The position numbers were made by a program, and so were the translations under genes. The notes under the pieces are model-generated. The model made no database searches. It was not told the origin of the DNA and saw only the letters and a program-made list of their open reading frames with translations. Of a stretch of 64,000 nt of DNA, positions 1 to 10,357 are shown piece by piece. Position 1 is the first letter of the stretch. Each line of letters opens with the position of its first letter. Source of the stretch: Marinicella algicola (GTDB taxonomy: Bacteria; Pseudomonadota; Gammaproteobacteria; Xanthomonadales; Marinicellaceae); NCBI RefSeq assembly GCF_028401385.1, contig NZ_JAQOMR010000001.1:3578501-3642500 (forward strand), given 5' to 3'.

Positions 1-161
1 CCGAAAAACCGGTCTTGTCGGAACGGCGGATCACGCTTCCAGGCATTGGCGCAATCGCGGTGGACGGCGGCGGAAAGCTTCAGGTCGAAGCCATCACCAT
101 CACCGATTCACGCCTCCGGGCAGCCTGGCCCGACACGCTCTACCGCATTTTCATCCCCTGA
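1..161 (+). CDS. C-terminal end of a protein cut by the window edge, possibly heparinase II/III-like
   Basis: Only the last 52 residues are present, read from base 3 and ending in TGA at 159-161. The tail has an alternating beta-type pattern and ends DTLYRIFIP. Ends of this style occur in alpha-proteobacterial heparinase II/III family proteins, which degrade acidic polysaccharides, but the fragment is too short to identify. The following genes on both strands (a discoidin-like protein, a GntR regulator and a DUF2264 protein) make a carbohydrate role likely. The stop lies 44 bases before the next start, so the two plus-strand genes are probably co-transcribed. Confidence 0.4.
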   Translation, partial: EKPVLSERRITLPGIGAIAVDGGGKLQVEAITITDSRLRAAWPDTLYRIFIP

Positions 162-205
162 GCGGCGAAACGCTCAGGCTGACAATCAACTGACGGGAGA
201 CCCCC

Positions 206-1080
206 ATGGAGATCACGCTTTCCGTTGTCGACAAGACCGGACAGGTGCGCAGCAGCAAGACCGGCACCGAGGCCGTATCGCTGTTTTACCGACAGGCCTA
301 TGAAGCCGGCGACCGGATCACCGTCGAGACCGACACGCCCGATCGTTTCGTGACACTCAGCATCGACAATGCGCTGGCCCCGGCCATTGTCTTGCTGAAG
401 GACCGCAGCTTCAGCTTTCCCGTTCCCTTCGATGACGCAAAGACCGTTTATGCACCGACGGCCTTTTTCGGCGACAGTCACCGGATTTCGGCGCATGTCA
501 CCGGCGAAGACGCGCTTTCCGGCATCCGCAATCTGGCGCTCAATCCGGCAGATCATGGCGGCAGCACTTCGGCCTTCCCACACGCATTCGCCAGCGTCGA
601 AACGCGCGGCGAGGCCGCCTTTGCCGCCCGCAACGCGATTGACGGCGAGATTGCAGGCGATGACCACGGTTTCTGGCCCTATACAAGCTGGGGCATCAAC
701 TGCGACCCGGAGGCGACCATGACCGTCGATTTCGGCCGCGTGGTCATCGCGCATTCGGTGGTGCTCTACACCCGCGCCGATTTTCCGCATGATGCCTGGT
801 GGACATCGGCCCGCATCGCCTTCAGCGACGGCCACAGCATGGAGGTTCCGCTTGAAAAACCGGGGCCGGCCAGCGTCTTGCGTTCCCGGAACGCAAGACC
901 GAATGGATCCGGCTCGAAAAGCTCATCAAGGCCGATGACCCCTCACCATTCCCCGCCCTGACCCAGATCGAGGTCTGGGGCGCGAAACCGGAGGCTGACG
1001 ACCACTCATCTTGTGTGGAAACAACGTTGTATTGCATTTCTGGACAACTTATCATACAATTTTTCCAGACTTATGCGTAA
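206..1080 (+). CDS. Discoidin-like (F5/8 type C-like) carbohydrate-associated protein, one frameshift
   Basis: The ATG at 206 follows an SD-like GGGAGA. Residues about 120-215 look like a galactose-binding beta-sandwich: an ARNAIDG segment, then WPYTSWGIN and a TMTVDFGRVV strand. There is no signal peptide. The frame breaks in the A5 run at 855-859; one more A lets translation continue through FPERKTEWIRLEKL to the conserved-looking end TQIEVWG. After about position 985 the frame stays open to TAA at 1080, but those last 25-30 residues look non-coding, so the true end may be near 997. A substrate-binding or accessory role in polysaccharide breakdown is inferred from the fold and neighbours; no catalytic motif is visible. 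Confidence 0.6.
1021..1030. promoter_or_regulatory. Candidate operator palindrome upstream of the GntR gene
   Basis: ACAACGTTGT is a perfect 10-bp palindrome. A related half (ACAACTTATCATACAA) follows at about 1044. Both lie in the 160 bases before the GntR-family start, where autoregulatory sites are expected. The link to this regulator is inference. Confidence 0.3.
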
Positions 1081-1158
1081 CGACTATTCGGCGGACCCGG
1101 CTTAGCACCGTAACCGGTTGCATTCCGAACACAAGCCTGACGTCAAAGGGGATGAATT

Positions 1159-1918
1159 TTGGCAACGCAAACCGCCGCCCGCAACGGAACTCTGGTCTAT
1201 AAGGTCAGCGAAGCGCTGCGGAAATCCATTCTGGACGGCGCGTATCTGCCAGGTGAAAAGCTGCCGAGCGAAGCCCAACTCACGCAGGAACACGGCGTTT
1301 CCCGCACGGTTGTTCGCGAGGCGGTGGCGGCACTCAGATCGGACGGGCTTGTAGAACCACGCCAGGGCGCTGGCGTTTTCGTGCTCGACCCGATCTCCTT
1401 TGCCTTCAAACGCACCAACCCGATGGTCGATCAGGACCGGATCTACACCTCACTGGAAATTCTGGAGGCCCGCACACCGCTTGAAATCGAGGCGGCCGGC
1501 CTTGCCGCACTCAGGCGCTCCCCGCGCAGGAAGAAGAGATTTTCGAAAAACATGCAGCCGGTATTGCCGGCCGCAATGACGGTAAAGCCTGGAGCGATGC
1601 CGATATCGGGCTTCATCTCGCCATCGCCAAGGCCACCAACAACCCGCTTTTCGCAACATTTCTCGAGCTGCAGGGCAAAGCGATCATCCCCAGACCGGCC
1701 AAGTCGTCGACACCGATGGCGGCGGAGAAGTCGCCTATCGCAGCCTGCTGATCAAAGAGCACGAGCGCATCATCTTCGCCATTTCCAATGGTGACGAACA
1801 GGGCGCGCGCGATGCCATGCGCGAACATTTGAAAGGCAGTCTCGGGCGCTATCGCAACCTGTTGCGCGATGAACGGGTGCGACACATGGCCCGGCTGCAG
1901 AAAGACAGCGAAGTCTGA
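1159..1918 (+). CDS. GntR family (FadR subfamily) transcriptional regulator, two frameshifts
   Basis: The start is TTG at 1159, chosen for AAGGGG about 8 bases upstream and because it yields the canonical winged-helix N-terminus. Residues 10-75 are a GntR HTH (LPSEAQLTQEHGVSRTVVRE, then a wing). The rest is an all-helical FCD ligand domain seen in three frames. Two C runs (1520-1523 and 1688-1691) each appear one base short; restoring them gives about 253 residues, normal for FadR-type regulators, ending with a REHLKGSLGRYRNLL helix. FCD regulators usually respond to organic acids or sugar acids. Here it most likely controls the flanking polysaccharide genes, which is inference from position. 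Confidence 0.8.
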
Positions 1919-1987
1919 GCAGGGCAGCGAAACAACAGCTCCTCGGAAGAGCCTGCACACCGGCCGCCAAAACTGAAGGGCCGGGCT

Positions 1988-3867
1988 TTAGATTTTCAGA
2001 CCATTTTCAGCACACAACGCCTTGATATTGTCCGGCACTGCAACCGGCGGCAGAGCTTCCACATGATCGACGACGCCAAAAACGGCCGTAGCGACAAAAT
2101 GCTCGCCTGCCGGCAGTTCGCCGAAGAGGCGCGGAAAAAGCGTTCTTGGAAAACGGATATTGGTATTGGGCGCGGCGCGGATGATCTCGCCAGCCCGCTT
2201 GCCTGAAAGATCGACAATCGCCGTTGTGTGAGTCGGGGTCGCAATCGAGGCACGGCCGGCGGCTGAAGAGATGCCCTTGGCAAAAGCCGGATCGCGCTCG
2301 CCCGTGCGATCCACGGCAAAACCGCCTTCGCTCAGAAACAGCCTGTCCTTTGACCTGATGCGGTGCACGCGCACATGCCAGCCCTCACCGGCAAAATCCA
2401 GCCAGCTCTCGATCCTGAGCCGGTTGCCTGGCTCAAAAACGCCCCAGACCATGCCCCGGTCGGTCCCCTCTTCGGTGATCACGGCGCGGGGAAAATAGTT
2501 CCGCCCGTCACGCGACACAGCAATACCGCAGTCGACTGCGCTCAGATCGGGTCGATCCGGCAGGGTCACATCGCTTTTGACCGAAAAGCCGAAAGCCGAT
2601 GAATAGGCGAAACGGGCATATTTGGCATCGTGAGCGCGATGTTCGCGGCCATCCTGACCGCCAGTCAACATCACCGCATCGCCAGGTGCGCGCCGCAGCG
2701 CAAATCCGGCAGCAGCTGCCAAGACGCGACCGCCGGGCAGCGCTTCCGGCGCCTCTTCCTCAGCCGCCCAAAAGGATGATCGTCCTCCAGCGAGAGCACA
2801 AGGAAACTCTTCAGCGCCCAATAGGGCGAGCCCGGTGCATTGTAGGATTCCGACATCAGCAGGTTCGGATAAGCATAACCGATCGTCAGCACACCATCCC
2901 GGTCGGTGATCGGCATATTCGACCACCAGCGCAGATGCCGCAAAAGCAGGCCTTTTATCCGACCCCAGGGCAGCACCTCTTCATCCGCAAAGGCACAGGC
3001 CGCCCAGAACGCACCTTCGGCAAAGCGATAGGTCAGCGAGCGACCAAAGGGCACCGCCGCACCATCATCGGCAAACCAGTGCTGAAAGTCCTGCGCGAAA
3101 AGCCGGGCGCGCTCACGGTAACGTTCGGCATAGTCGGGAAAGATATCGTCGGCGCATTTGGCAACCATCAAACCATAGAAATGCAGTGCCATCGGCAGGT
3201 AGTAATCACGGTGACCCCATTTGCCGTCGCGATAGTAGCCGTCGCCCAGATAATAGGTCTCGATGCGTTCAAGTGCGGCGCGCACGGCCGTTTCCGACCA
3301 TTGCCGTCCGACATTCCTGAGGCCGAGATTGACCAGCACCCGGAAAAACAGCCAGTTATTGTCCGGGACTTCACGCTCGTTGATTTTCAAAAGCCAGCGT
3401 TCGGCCTTGTCCTTGGCCGGCTCGGACATTGGCCGCCAGAAGGTCTCGGGCGCGACCAGAAGGGCAAGAGCGATGCCGGCGGTCTCGACCAGTCTCTGGT
3501 CGAAATCCTCTGGCTCGCCCCAGAATTCTTCGTGGTTGGAATCCATGCCGTGCGAGAAGCCTTCGGCAAAACGCCAGATATCCTCAAACGCAAAACCACC
3601 GGCAACCAGCGGAACGATTCCCCAGAGCGGCCGGACAAAGGCCTCCATCTCGGCGGCATCGTCATCATAATGAGCCGAGCCCGCCGACAGACGCAGTCGC
3701 GCATGGCCGGACGAATACCAGGGAACGAGTGGTGCGCAAAAATCGGCAACTGCAGTTTGCAGATGCGCTTTGGTCTGCAGCGGATTTCCGGCCATCGGGT
3801 TGCAATCCGCCATCCGGCGTACAAGCGGCTGCCGATCCCATTGTGAGAATGACCGTTCGGAAATCAT
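1988..3867 (-). CDS. DUF2264 domain protein (GH154-like family), one frameshift
   Basis: About 626 residues after restoring one base in the A4 run at 2770-2773. The start at 3867 (MISERSFSQW) is preferred over the upstream in-frame codon because GGAGGAG lies 10-12 bases before it. The N-terminal two thirds are helix-rich and aromatic (an alpha/alpha barrel pattern, for example DNNWLFFRVLVN and HRDYYLPMALHFYGL); the C-terminal third is beta-rich. This is the DUF2264 layout, a family grouped with GH154, in which some members are beta-glucuronidases. No signal peptide is evident, so it probably acts on imported oligosaccharides. It converges with the GntR gene. Confidence 0.75.
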
Positions 3868-3992
3868 GGCGTCAGAAACTCCTCCAATGCTGGCTCCCGC
3901 GCCAGCAAGTCCCGCACATCTACCGCGATGAAGCACCAATTGGAAGGAAACCAGCATGTAAGTCACGACGTTCCTGCGCCCGTCGGGCCGGA

Positions 3993-5046
3993 TCAGCCTT
4001 TCTGGCCTTCAACATCCCAATACAGCGGAAATTTCGGGTCGAAAACCGTCACCGGGCCGGCGCCGGTTTCGCGCTTTGCCGGATAGACGACCGGATGCTC
4101 TCGCCTGACCAGCGTGATCGTCTCGTCATTGGGCGCAAGCCCGTACCAAGCCGGACCATTGAGCGACGAGAAGGCTTCGAGGTTTTCGAGCGCGCCTTCA
4201 TTCTCGAACACATGGGCAAGGCAGCTCATTGTATTCGGGGCGGTATAGATGCCGGCGCAGCCTGCAGCCGCATTCCTTGGCCGGGTCCGCGTGCGGTGCG
4301 GAATCGGTCCCGAGGAAGAAACGAGGATCGCCGGAGGTTGCCGCAGCGACAAGCGCCTTGCGATGGCCTTCCCGTTTGGCGACCGGCAGGCAGAAATAAT
4401 GCGGGCGGATGCCGCCGACCAGAATATCATTGCGGTTGATAATCAGGTGGTGGGTGGTGATCGAACCGGCAAGTTTGCGCCCGGCCCCGGCAATATAGTC
4501 GACACCGTCTTTCGTCGTCACATGCTCCATGGTGATCTTCAGTTCCGGCAGGCGCGAACGCAGCGGATCAAGAACGGTTTCGATGAAGACGGCCTCCCGG
4601 TCGAAAATGTCGACATCGGACGCCGTGACCTCGCCGTGAACACAGAGGTTGAGACCGATCTCGGCCATCTTCTCCAGCACCGGCATGGCGTTGTCGAAGT
4701 TGCGCACGCCGCTGGCCGAATTGGTGGTGGCGCCTGCGGGATAGAGTTTGACCGCCGTGACCAGCCCGCTTTCATGAGCGCGTGCGACGTCGTCCGGATC
4801 GGTTGTCTCGGTGAGATAAAGCGTCATCAGCGGCGTAAAGGCGCTGCCCGAGGGCAATGCCGCCATGATCCGTTCCCGATAGGCTTGCGCATCGGCTGCG
4901 GTCACCACCGGCGGCACCAAATTGGGCATGATGATCGCACGGGCAAAATGCCGGGCGGTATCGCCGATCACGCCTTCCATCATCGCGCCATCGCGCAAAT
5001 GCAGGTGCCAGTCGTCGGGGCGGCGGATCGTCAGGCTCTTCATCAT
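3993..5046 (-). CDS. pyrC: Dihydroorotase (class II), one frame break
   Basis: Catalyses the third step of pyrimidine synthesis, N-carbamoyl-aspartate to dihydroorotate. It shows the zinc-binding HLHLRD near residue 12, the carboxylated lysine in [24 protein letters not shown] and the catalytic Asp in GTDSAPH. Start 5046 gives [19 protein letters not shown] with GGAG about 6 bases upstream. Near 4273 the frame shifts by two missing bases (an AAAA run read as AA would restore [10 protein letters not shown]) or one extra base; the remainder ([16 protein letters not shown] onward) then aligns. Corrected length is about 351 residues, normal for PyrC. It is a single-copy essential enzyme, so a sequencing error is the likeliest cause. 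Confidence 0.9.
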
Positions 5047-5275
5047 CGCACTCCATGGGTCAGCCCTTTCGGGAATAAAGAATTTCAGCACGGAAGAAAA
5101 GCCTCGCTGCCACTTGCCCCGAAAGACTGCGCAGGCAATCACCGGACAGATATGCGCCTTGCGCGCAGCACGCATGACAAAAACGCAAGCCTAACCATAA
5201 AAACTCATTGTTTACACATTCCTCGAGCCCCTACATTGACGACAAGAACCGTCAAAAGCACAGGGAGGCGTTGCC

Positions 5276-6042
5276 ATGACACGCCATAGGATCGACATCA
5301 ATTGCGACATGGGAGAAAGCTTCGGCGCCTGGGAGAAGGGCGAGGATGCGGCAATGCTGAAGATCGTCTCTTCGGCCAATATCGCCTGCGGCTTTCACGC
5401 CGGCGATCCCGACATCATGGCCAAGACCTTTGCGCTGGCGCGTGACCGCAATGTTGCGGTCGGCGCCCATCCCGGCTTTCCGGACCTGATGGGCTTTGGC
5501 CGCCGGCATATCCCGTTTTCGGTGGGCGAGGTGGAGCGGCTGGTCGCCTACCAGATCGGGGCCGCACAGGCGGTGTCACAATATGTCGGGCACCCGATCA
5601 CCCATGTGAAACCCCACGGCGCGCTCGGCAATCTCGCCCAGCATGACGAGGCCGTTGCTCGTGCCATCTGCAATGCCATCAAGGCCGTCGATTCCTCGCT
5701 GATCTGCCTTTCGATCGCACTCGGGCAGCAACATCGCATTGCCGAACAGATGGGACTGACCGTCGTTTCGGAGATTTTCGCCGACCGAGCCTATACCGAC
5801 GAGGGGTTCTAGTGCCGCGCGGCATGAAGGGTGCGGTGATCCGCGATCCGGATGTGGCCGCATCGCGGGTTGCGGAAATGGTCAGCGAGGGTGCGATCAT
5901 CACCTTGTCAGGCAAGCGCATCGAAACACCTATGGGTTCGATTTGTGTGCATGGCGATGCGCCCGAAGCCCTGCAAATTGCCCAGGCCGTGCGCAATGGA
6001 CTGGAAAAGCAGGGTTATGCCATTGCCAACTTCATTCACTAG
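5276..6042 (+). CDS. pxpA: 5-oxoprolinase subunit A (LamB/YcsF family), one frameshift
   Basis: PxpA works with PxpB and PxpC in ATP-dependent opening of 5-oxoproline to glutamate in the cytoplasm. Family signatures are DINCDMGESFG at the N-terminus, ANIACGFHAGDP, VGAHPGFPD and THVKPHGAL. A G4 run at 5803-5806 seems one G short; adding it turns an in-frame TAG into the expected read-through EGVLVPRGMKGAVI, giving 255 residues, the usual length. GGGAGG sits 7 bases before the ATG. No pxpB or pxpC genes are adjacent, unlike the common operon, so the partners are elsewhere or absent. Confidence 0.88.
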
Positions 6043-6109
6043 ACTGTAAAGGAAACGGGTTGCCCGGCGATGGTCCGGAGGATTCTATCTTGACTTCGAT
6101 TTAAAAGAA

Positions 6110-6119
6110 CGTATATACG
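6110..6119. promoter_or_regulatory. Candidate ArsR-family operator
   Basis: CGTATATACG is a perfect palindrome ending 5 bases before the ATG of the ArsR-family gene, in an AT-rich stretch. Repressor binding here would block its own transcription or translation start. Assignment is by position only. Confidence 0.4.
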
Positions 6120-6124
6120 AAGTT

Positions 6125-6444
6125 ATGAAGATTGAATCCGAAAACATGGTCGAATCGGCCGACGAGGCCTGCGAGCTTTTGAAAGCTCTGGGTAATCGCC
6201 ACCGGCTCCTCATTCTTTGCCAACTCGTTGACGGCGAACGCTCCGTCGGCGAACTCGCGGATTTCCTCGGCATCCGGGATTCCACCGTTTCTCAGCACCT
6301 TGCACTTTTGAGGCGCGAAAACTGATCGCCGGCCGCCGCGAAGGCCAGACCATCTGGTACCATATCGAAAGCGAACCGGCCCGGCAGATCCTGACGACAC
6401 TTTACGACGCTTATTGCGTCCAAGGCCGCAATCAGGCCGACTGA
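6125..6444 (+). CDS. ArsR family repressor, SqrR/BigR-like (persulfide-sensing type), one frameshift
   Basis: A winged-helix repressor of about 106 residues after one A is restored in the A4 run at 6318-6321 (REKLIAGRREGQTIWYHI then continues). It lacks the CxC metal site of ArsR/SmtB. It has Cys32 in LLILCQL and Cys98 in TLYDAYC, 66 residues apart. SqrR and BigR, which sense sulfane sulfur through a tetrasulfide bond, have the same two motif positions and the same 66-residue spacing (41 and 107 in SqrR). It lies 65 bases before an MFS gene that it may control. A palindrome covers its start region. The sensory role is inferred from the cysteines. Confidence 0.78.
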
Positions 6445-6508
6445 TACCTTTTCTGCAATTATGCCCGCCAACAGACGGGCTTAGGCCCCAGAGCTTCCTG
6501 TACTGCCG

Positions 6509-7710
6509 ATGACCACCGACGACAGACCGGATACAGCCCGCCTCAATATCCGCATCCTCACCCTTTCGCAGGCCACTGGCGGCGCTGCGCCGCCGATCGT
6601 GATCTCGCTTGGCGGCATTGTCGGGCAGCTTCTGTCGCCCGATCCAGCGTTTGCGACCTTACCCGTCAGCCTCTATAATCTCGGCGTTGCCGCAGGCACG
6701 CTGCCGGCCGCCTGGGTGATGCGCCGCGTCGGTCGCCGTATCGGCTACATTTTCGGGGCGCTGATCGGTATTTGCGGCGGGCTGGTAGCCGCGACCGGTG
6801 TCGCCGGCTCGGCATTCCTGATCTTCTGCATCGGCACAATCCTGATCGGGCTTTACGGCTCCTATCTGCAGAGCTTTCGCTTTGCCGCCGCCGATTCCGT
6901 TTCGGGCAACATGAAAGCCGTTGCGATTTCGCGCGTGATGATTGGCGGCCTTGCCGCAGCCATCATCGGTCCGCAGGTGGTGATCTGGACCAGCGACGCG
7001 ATACCGGGGCTACCCTATGTCGCAAGCTTCGTCAGCCTCTCCGGCCTTGCGCTGCTCACGCTTCTGCTGGTCTCGCGCCTCAAGGTTCCGCGCGCCGATA
7101 AGGCTGACGCTGTCGACCTTTCGCGCGGCAGGCCGTTGTCTGAAATCGCCCGGACTCCGCGTTTTATCCTGGCGGCCGGCACCGGCGTCATCTCCTATGC
7201 GCTGATGGCCTTCATCATGACAGCGACACCGCTTGCCATGATCGCCTGCGGCCACACCGTCGGCCAAGCCACACTTGGCATCCAGTGGCACGTCCTCGCC
7301 ATGTTCGGTCCAAGCTTTTTACCGGCAAGCTGATCGCCCGCTTCGGCAAGGAGCGTATCGCCGCCACCGGCCTCGTGCTGATCGCGGGCTGCGCGGTGAT
7401 CGCGCTTTCCGGTCTCGGCCTCACCCATTTCTGGGCAGCGCTGATCCTGCTCGGTGTCGGCTGGAATTTCGGCTTCATCGGCGCCACGGCGATGATCACC
7501 GACTGCCACACCGCCGAAGAACGCGGCAAGGTGCAGGGACTGAACGACTTCCTGGTTTTCGGCACCGTCGCTTCCGCCTCTTTTCTCGCCGGCGCGCTGG
7601 TCAATATCGAAAATGGCTGGAGCCTGATGAACTGGCTGGTCTTCCCCGCCGTTCTGGTTGTCCTCGTGCCGCTTGTTTTCAGCCGCGCCTTAGGCCTGTC
7701 ACATCGCTGA
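6509..7710 (+). CDS. MFS transporter, one frameshift
   Basis: About 400 residues with roughly 12 hydrophobic helices once one T is restored in the T5 run at 7316-7320, which joins MFGPSF to FTGKLIARFGKERI. The cytoplasmic loop between helices 2 and 3 carries MRRVGRRIGYIFGALIG, the MFS motif A position, with a second copy (GKLIARFGKERIAATG) in the second half. The substrate cannot be told from sequence. It follows the SqrR/BigR-like repressor by 65 bases in the same direction, so a role in export or uptake under sulfide or oxidative stress is possible but unproven. Confidence 0.8.
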
Positions 7711-7815
7711 CAGGCCCTTCAATCGCATCAGCTTATAGCCTCGAATAAAGCTAATTCTCCTACACCCTAAATTTCGGGATACAGCTTGTGGTCGTATTCT
7801 GCTTTTTCCATCCAG

Positions 7816-7829
7816 ATGACATAAATCAA
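7816..7829. promoter_or_regulatory. Candidate FNR/FixK-type box for the cyd operon
   Basis: ATGACATAAATCAA has one perfect half-site (ATCAA) and one degenerate half against the TTGAT-N4-ATCAA anaerobox. It lies about 155 bases before the regulator that heads cydDCABX. Cytochrome bd genes in alpha-proteobacteria are commonly induced at low oxygen through FnrN or FixK. The match is imperfect. Confidence 0.4.
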
Positions 7830-7983
7830 ATTGCCCGAGAGGCCTCTCCGCTAAACCCGTTGAATTAGAGGGAGGTTCAGTTGCGCATTTCGATGCGCTC
7901 CGAGGATGATCTTGCACGATATCAGAAACCGCTGTACAGATTTTTCAGAAATATCTGAAAATTCAGACCAAGCAGGAAAGCCA

Positions 7984-8568
7984 ATGGCAATGTCGCCCAT
8001 CGTTCAGGATTTTGTCCTCCATTTCGGAGAGATGGGCAGCCGCTGGGGCATCAACCGGTCTGTCGGACAGATCTACGCTCTGCTTTATGCGTCGCGCGAA
8101 CCGCTTTGCGCTGACGACATGGTGAACGAACTGAAGATGTCGCGCTCCAACGTCGCCGCAGGTCTGAAAGAACTGCAATCCTGGGGGTTGGTACTGCTGC
8201 GGCACAAAACGGGTGACCGGCGCGACTATTACACAACACCGGAGGATGTCTGGACGATCCTGCGCACACTGGCCGAGGAGCGCAAAAAACGGGAGGTCGA
8301 TCCGACACTGGCGCTTCTTGCAGAGGTCACCACGCGCACGCCGCGCGACGCGGACGAGGAATACGCCCAGCAGCGGATGGGCCAGATGCACGACCTGATC
8401 GAAAGGCTCTCGTCCTGGTACGACGATGTGAAGGGGTTGGAAACGGACAGGCTTTTGATGCTGCTCGGCATGGGCGCGCGCGTGACACGGCTGCTTGAGG
8501 CGGCGGACAGGATGACATCGCTCGGACGCAAGACCGGTCGCGATCAGGACGAGAAGATTGGTGATTGA
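7984..8568 (+). CDS. GbsR/MarR-type transcriptional regulator heading the cyd operon
   Basis: 194 residues. The start at 7984 (MAMSPIVQDFVLHFGEMG) has AGGAAAG 5-11 bases upstream; an earlier in-frame GTG-type start would add residues with no family look. Residues 25-95 form a winged HTH (ADDMVNELKMSRSNVAAGLKEL, wing HKTGDRRDYYTT); the rest is helical, as in GbsR-type MarR relatives. It ends 3 bases before cydD, so it is the first gene of the cyd operon, an arrangement seen in other rhizobia. It probably regulates cytochrome bd assembly; its signal is unknown. Confidence 0.85.
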   Translation: MAMSPIVQDFVLHFGEMGSRWGINRSVGQIYALLYASREPLCADDMVNELKMSRSNVAAGLKELQSWGLVLLRHKTGDRRDYYTTPEDVWTILRTLAEERKKREVDPTLALLAEVTTRTPRDADEEYAQQRMGQMHDLIERLSSWYDDVKGLETDRLLMLLGMGARVTRLLEAADRMTSLGRKTGRDQDEKIGD

Positions 8569-8571
8569 GGC

Positions 8572-10357
8572 ATGAGCGAGCTTACTTTTGAAAAAGCCGC
8601 CGAAAACAGGGTGGAGGCAGCGGATGGAAACCTCCGCGCGCCCGCCCCTGCCGTGCCTCCTGCCCACTCCAGAAAGAAGAGCGAACGGCGCGCGCGTATC
8701 CTCAAGCCGCGCGGGTTGAAGGTTGCTGCCTGGCTGCAGACCTTTGCCGAACTGATGTGGCTGCCGCAGGCGGCCTGTCTTGCCCATGGCATCGGCCTGA
8801 TTGCCCGTGGCGAGGGCGTCTCTGCCGTGTTGCCGCTCGCTGCCGCCGTCCTCGCCCTCGGCCTTGTGAAGGCAATTTGCGAACGTACCGGCAGTCGCCT
8901 CGCCTACCGAACCGCGCGAGCGATCCTCAGCGAAAAACGCACGAGTGCCCTTGCAGCCCTCAGCCGCCGCTCGCCGCTTGACACCAGCCGGGTGGCCTCG
9001 GGCGAGGCCGCCAGCGTGATCGCCGAACAGGCCGAGCATATCGTGCCCTATCTCGCCCGCTTCCAGACGGCACGGTTCAAGGCCACCTTCGTGCCGCTCG
9101 CCATTCTTGCCGTGATCTTTCCGTTCTCGTGGATCGCGGGCCTTGTGCTCCTGATCGCCGCACCACTCATTCCCGTCTTCATGGCGCTGATCGGCTGGAC
9201 CGCGCAATCGGCCAGCGAAAAGCACCTTGCAGATATGGGCACACTCAACGCCTTTCTCCTCGATCGGCTGCGCGGTCTGTCGACCATCCGCTCCTATGAT
9301 GCCGTCGATCTGGTCTCGCGCCGCCTCCGCCTGCGCGCCGAAAGCTGCGCCGGCGCACCATGTCTGTGCTGCGTATCGCCTTCATGACCTCTGCCGTGCT
9401 GGAACTGTTCTCCGCGCTCGGTGTTGCCATGGCCGCCGCCTATATCGGCTTTCATCTGCTCGGCCAGATCGGCTTCGGCGCCTGGGGCGACACGCTGACG
9501 CTGAGTGAGGGCTTGTTTATTCTACTGCTGGCACCCGCCTTTTTGATCCCCTGCGCATGCTCTCCTCGGTCTGGCACGACCGCGCCTCCGGCGAAGCCGC
9601 GCTTTCCGCCCTCGACAAGCTTGCCGAAGACGGGCTTCCGATGGTCGGTTCCGAGCAGGCGGCCGCCCTGCCCGCTGCAGCTTCGACAAAGGCTCACCCC
9701 GTCAGCGTCGAATTCCGCGACCTCGGATTTGTCCATCATGGCTCGCGCGACCCGGTTTTCGAGGGTTTCAATCTCTCGATTGCACCCGGCGAACATGTCG
9801 CGCTGCTTGGCCCGTCGGGCAGCGGCAAGTCCACACTTCTCGCCCTTCTGGCAGGCCTTGCCGAAACCCGTCACGGCCGCATCCTGATTGACGACACCAC
9901 GCTTGACGACGCCAATGCCGCGCAGATACGTACCCGTATGGCCTGGATCGGCCAGAATCCGCATCTTTTCGCCGGATCGATTGCCGGCAATATACGTCTG
10001 CATCGCAACGACGTTTCCCGCGATGCCGTGGCCGATGCGCTCAGGCTTGCCGCGCTCGATCATGTGGCAGAAGCTCATGGCAATGCCATGATTGGCGAAA
10101 ACGGCGCCGGGCTTTCCGGCGGCGAAGCCCTGAGGCTGACGCTTGCGCGCGCCGCTGCCAACCGTTCGGCAGGTCTGATCATCGCCGATGAGCCCACTGC
10201 CCATCTCGACCACCGGACCGCCAGCGATATCACTGAGGCGCTGCTGACGCTTGCAAGTGGCCGCACACTGATCGTCGCCACCCATGACCCGCGTCTTGCC
10301 GAACGTATGGACCGGGTCATCTGTCTCAACGAGGATTTCCGGGAGATTGTGCGATGA
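8572..10357 (+). CDS. cydD: Cysteine/glutathione exporter ABC subunit CydD, two frameshifts
   Basis: With CydC it forms the inner-membrane ABC exporter of reduced thiols needed for cytochrome bd assembly. The N-terminal half is an ABC exporter membrane domain; the ATPase has Walker A GPSGSGKSTLLALL, signature LSGGEALRLTLARA and Walker B GLIIADEPTAHLD. The frame breaks near 9344 (one C missing restores AESLRRRTMSVLRIAF) and in the T5 run at 9540-9544 (a sixth T restores APAFFDPLRMLSS). The corrected protein is about 595 residues, a normal CydD size. Its TGA overlaps the cydC ATG by 4 bases. Confidence 0.92.

Noticed and set aside
2599..3846. 415-codon open frame on the plus strand
   Set aside because: Antisense of the DUF2264 gene, which has a clear ribosome site and family pattern.
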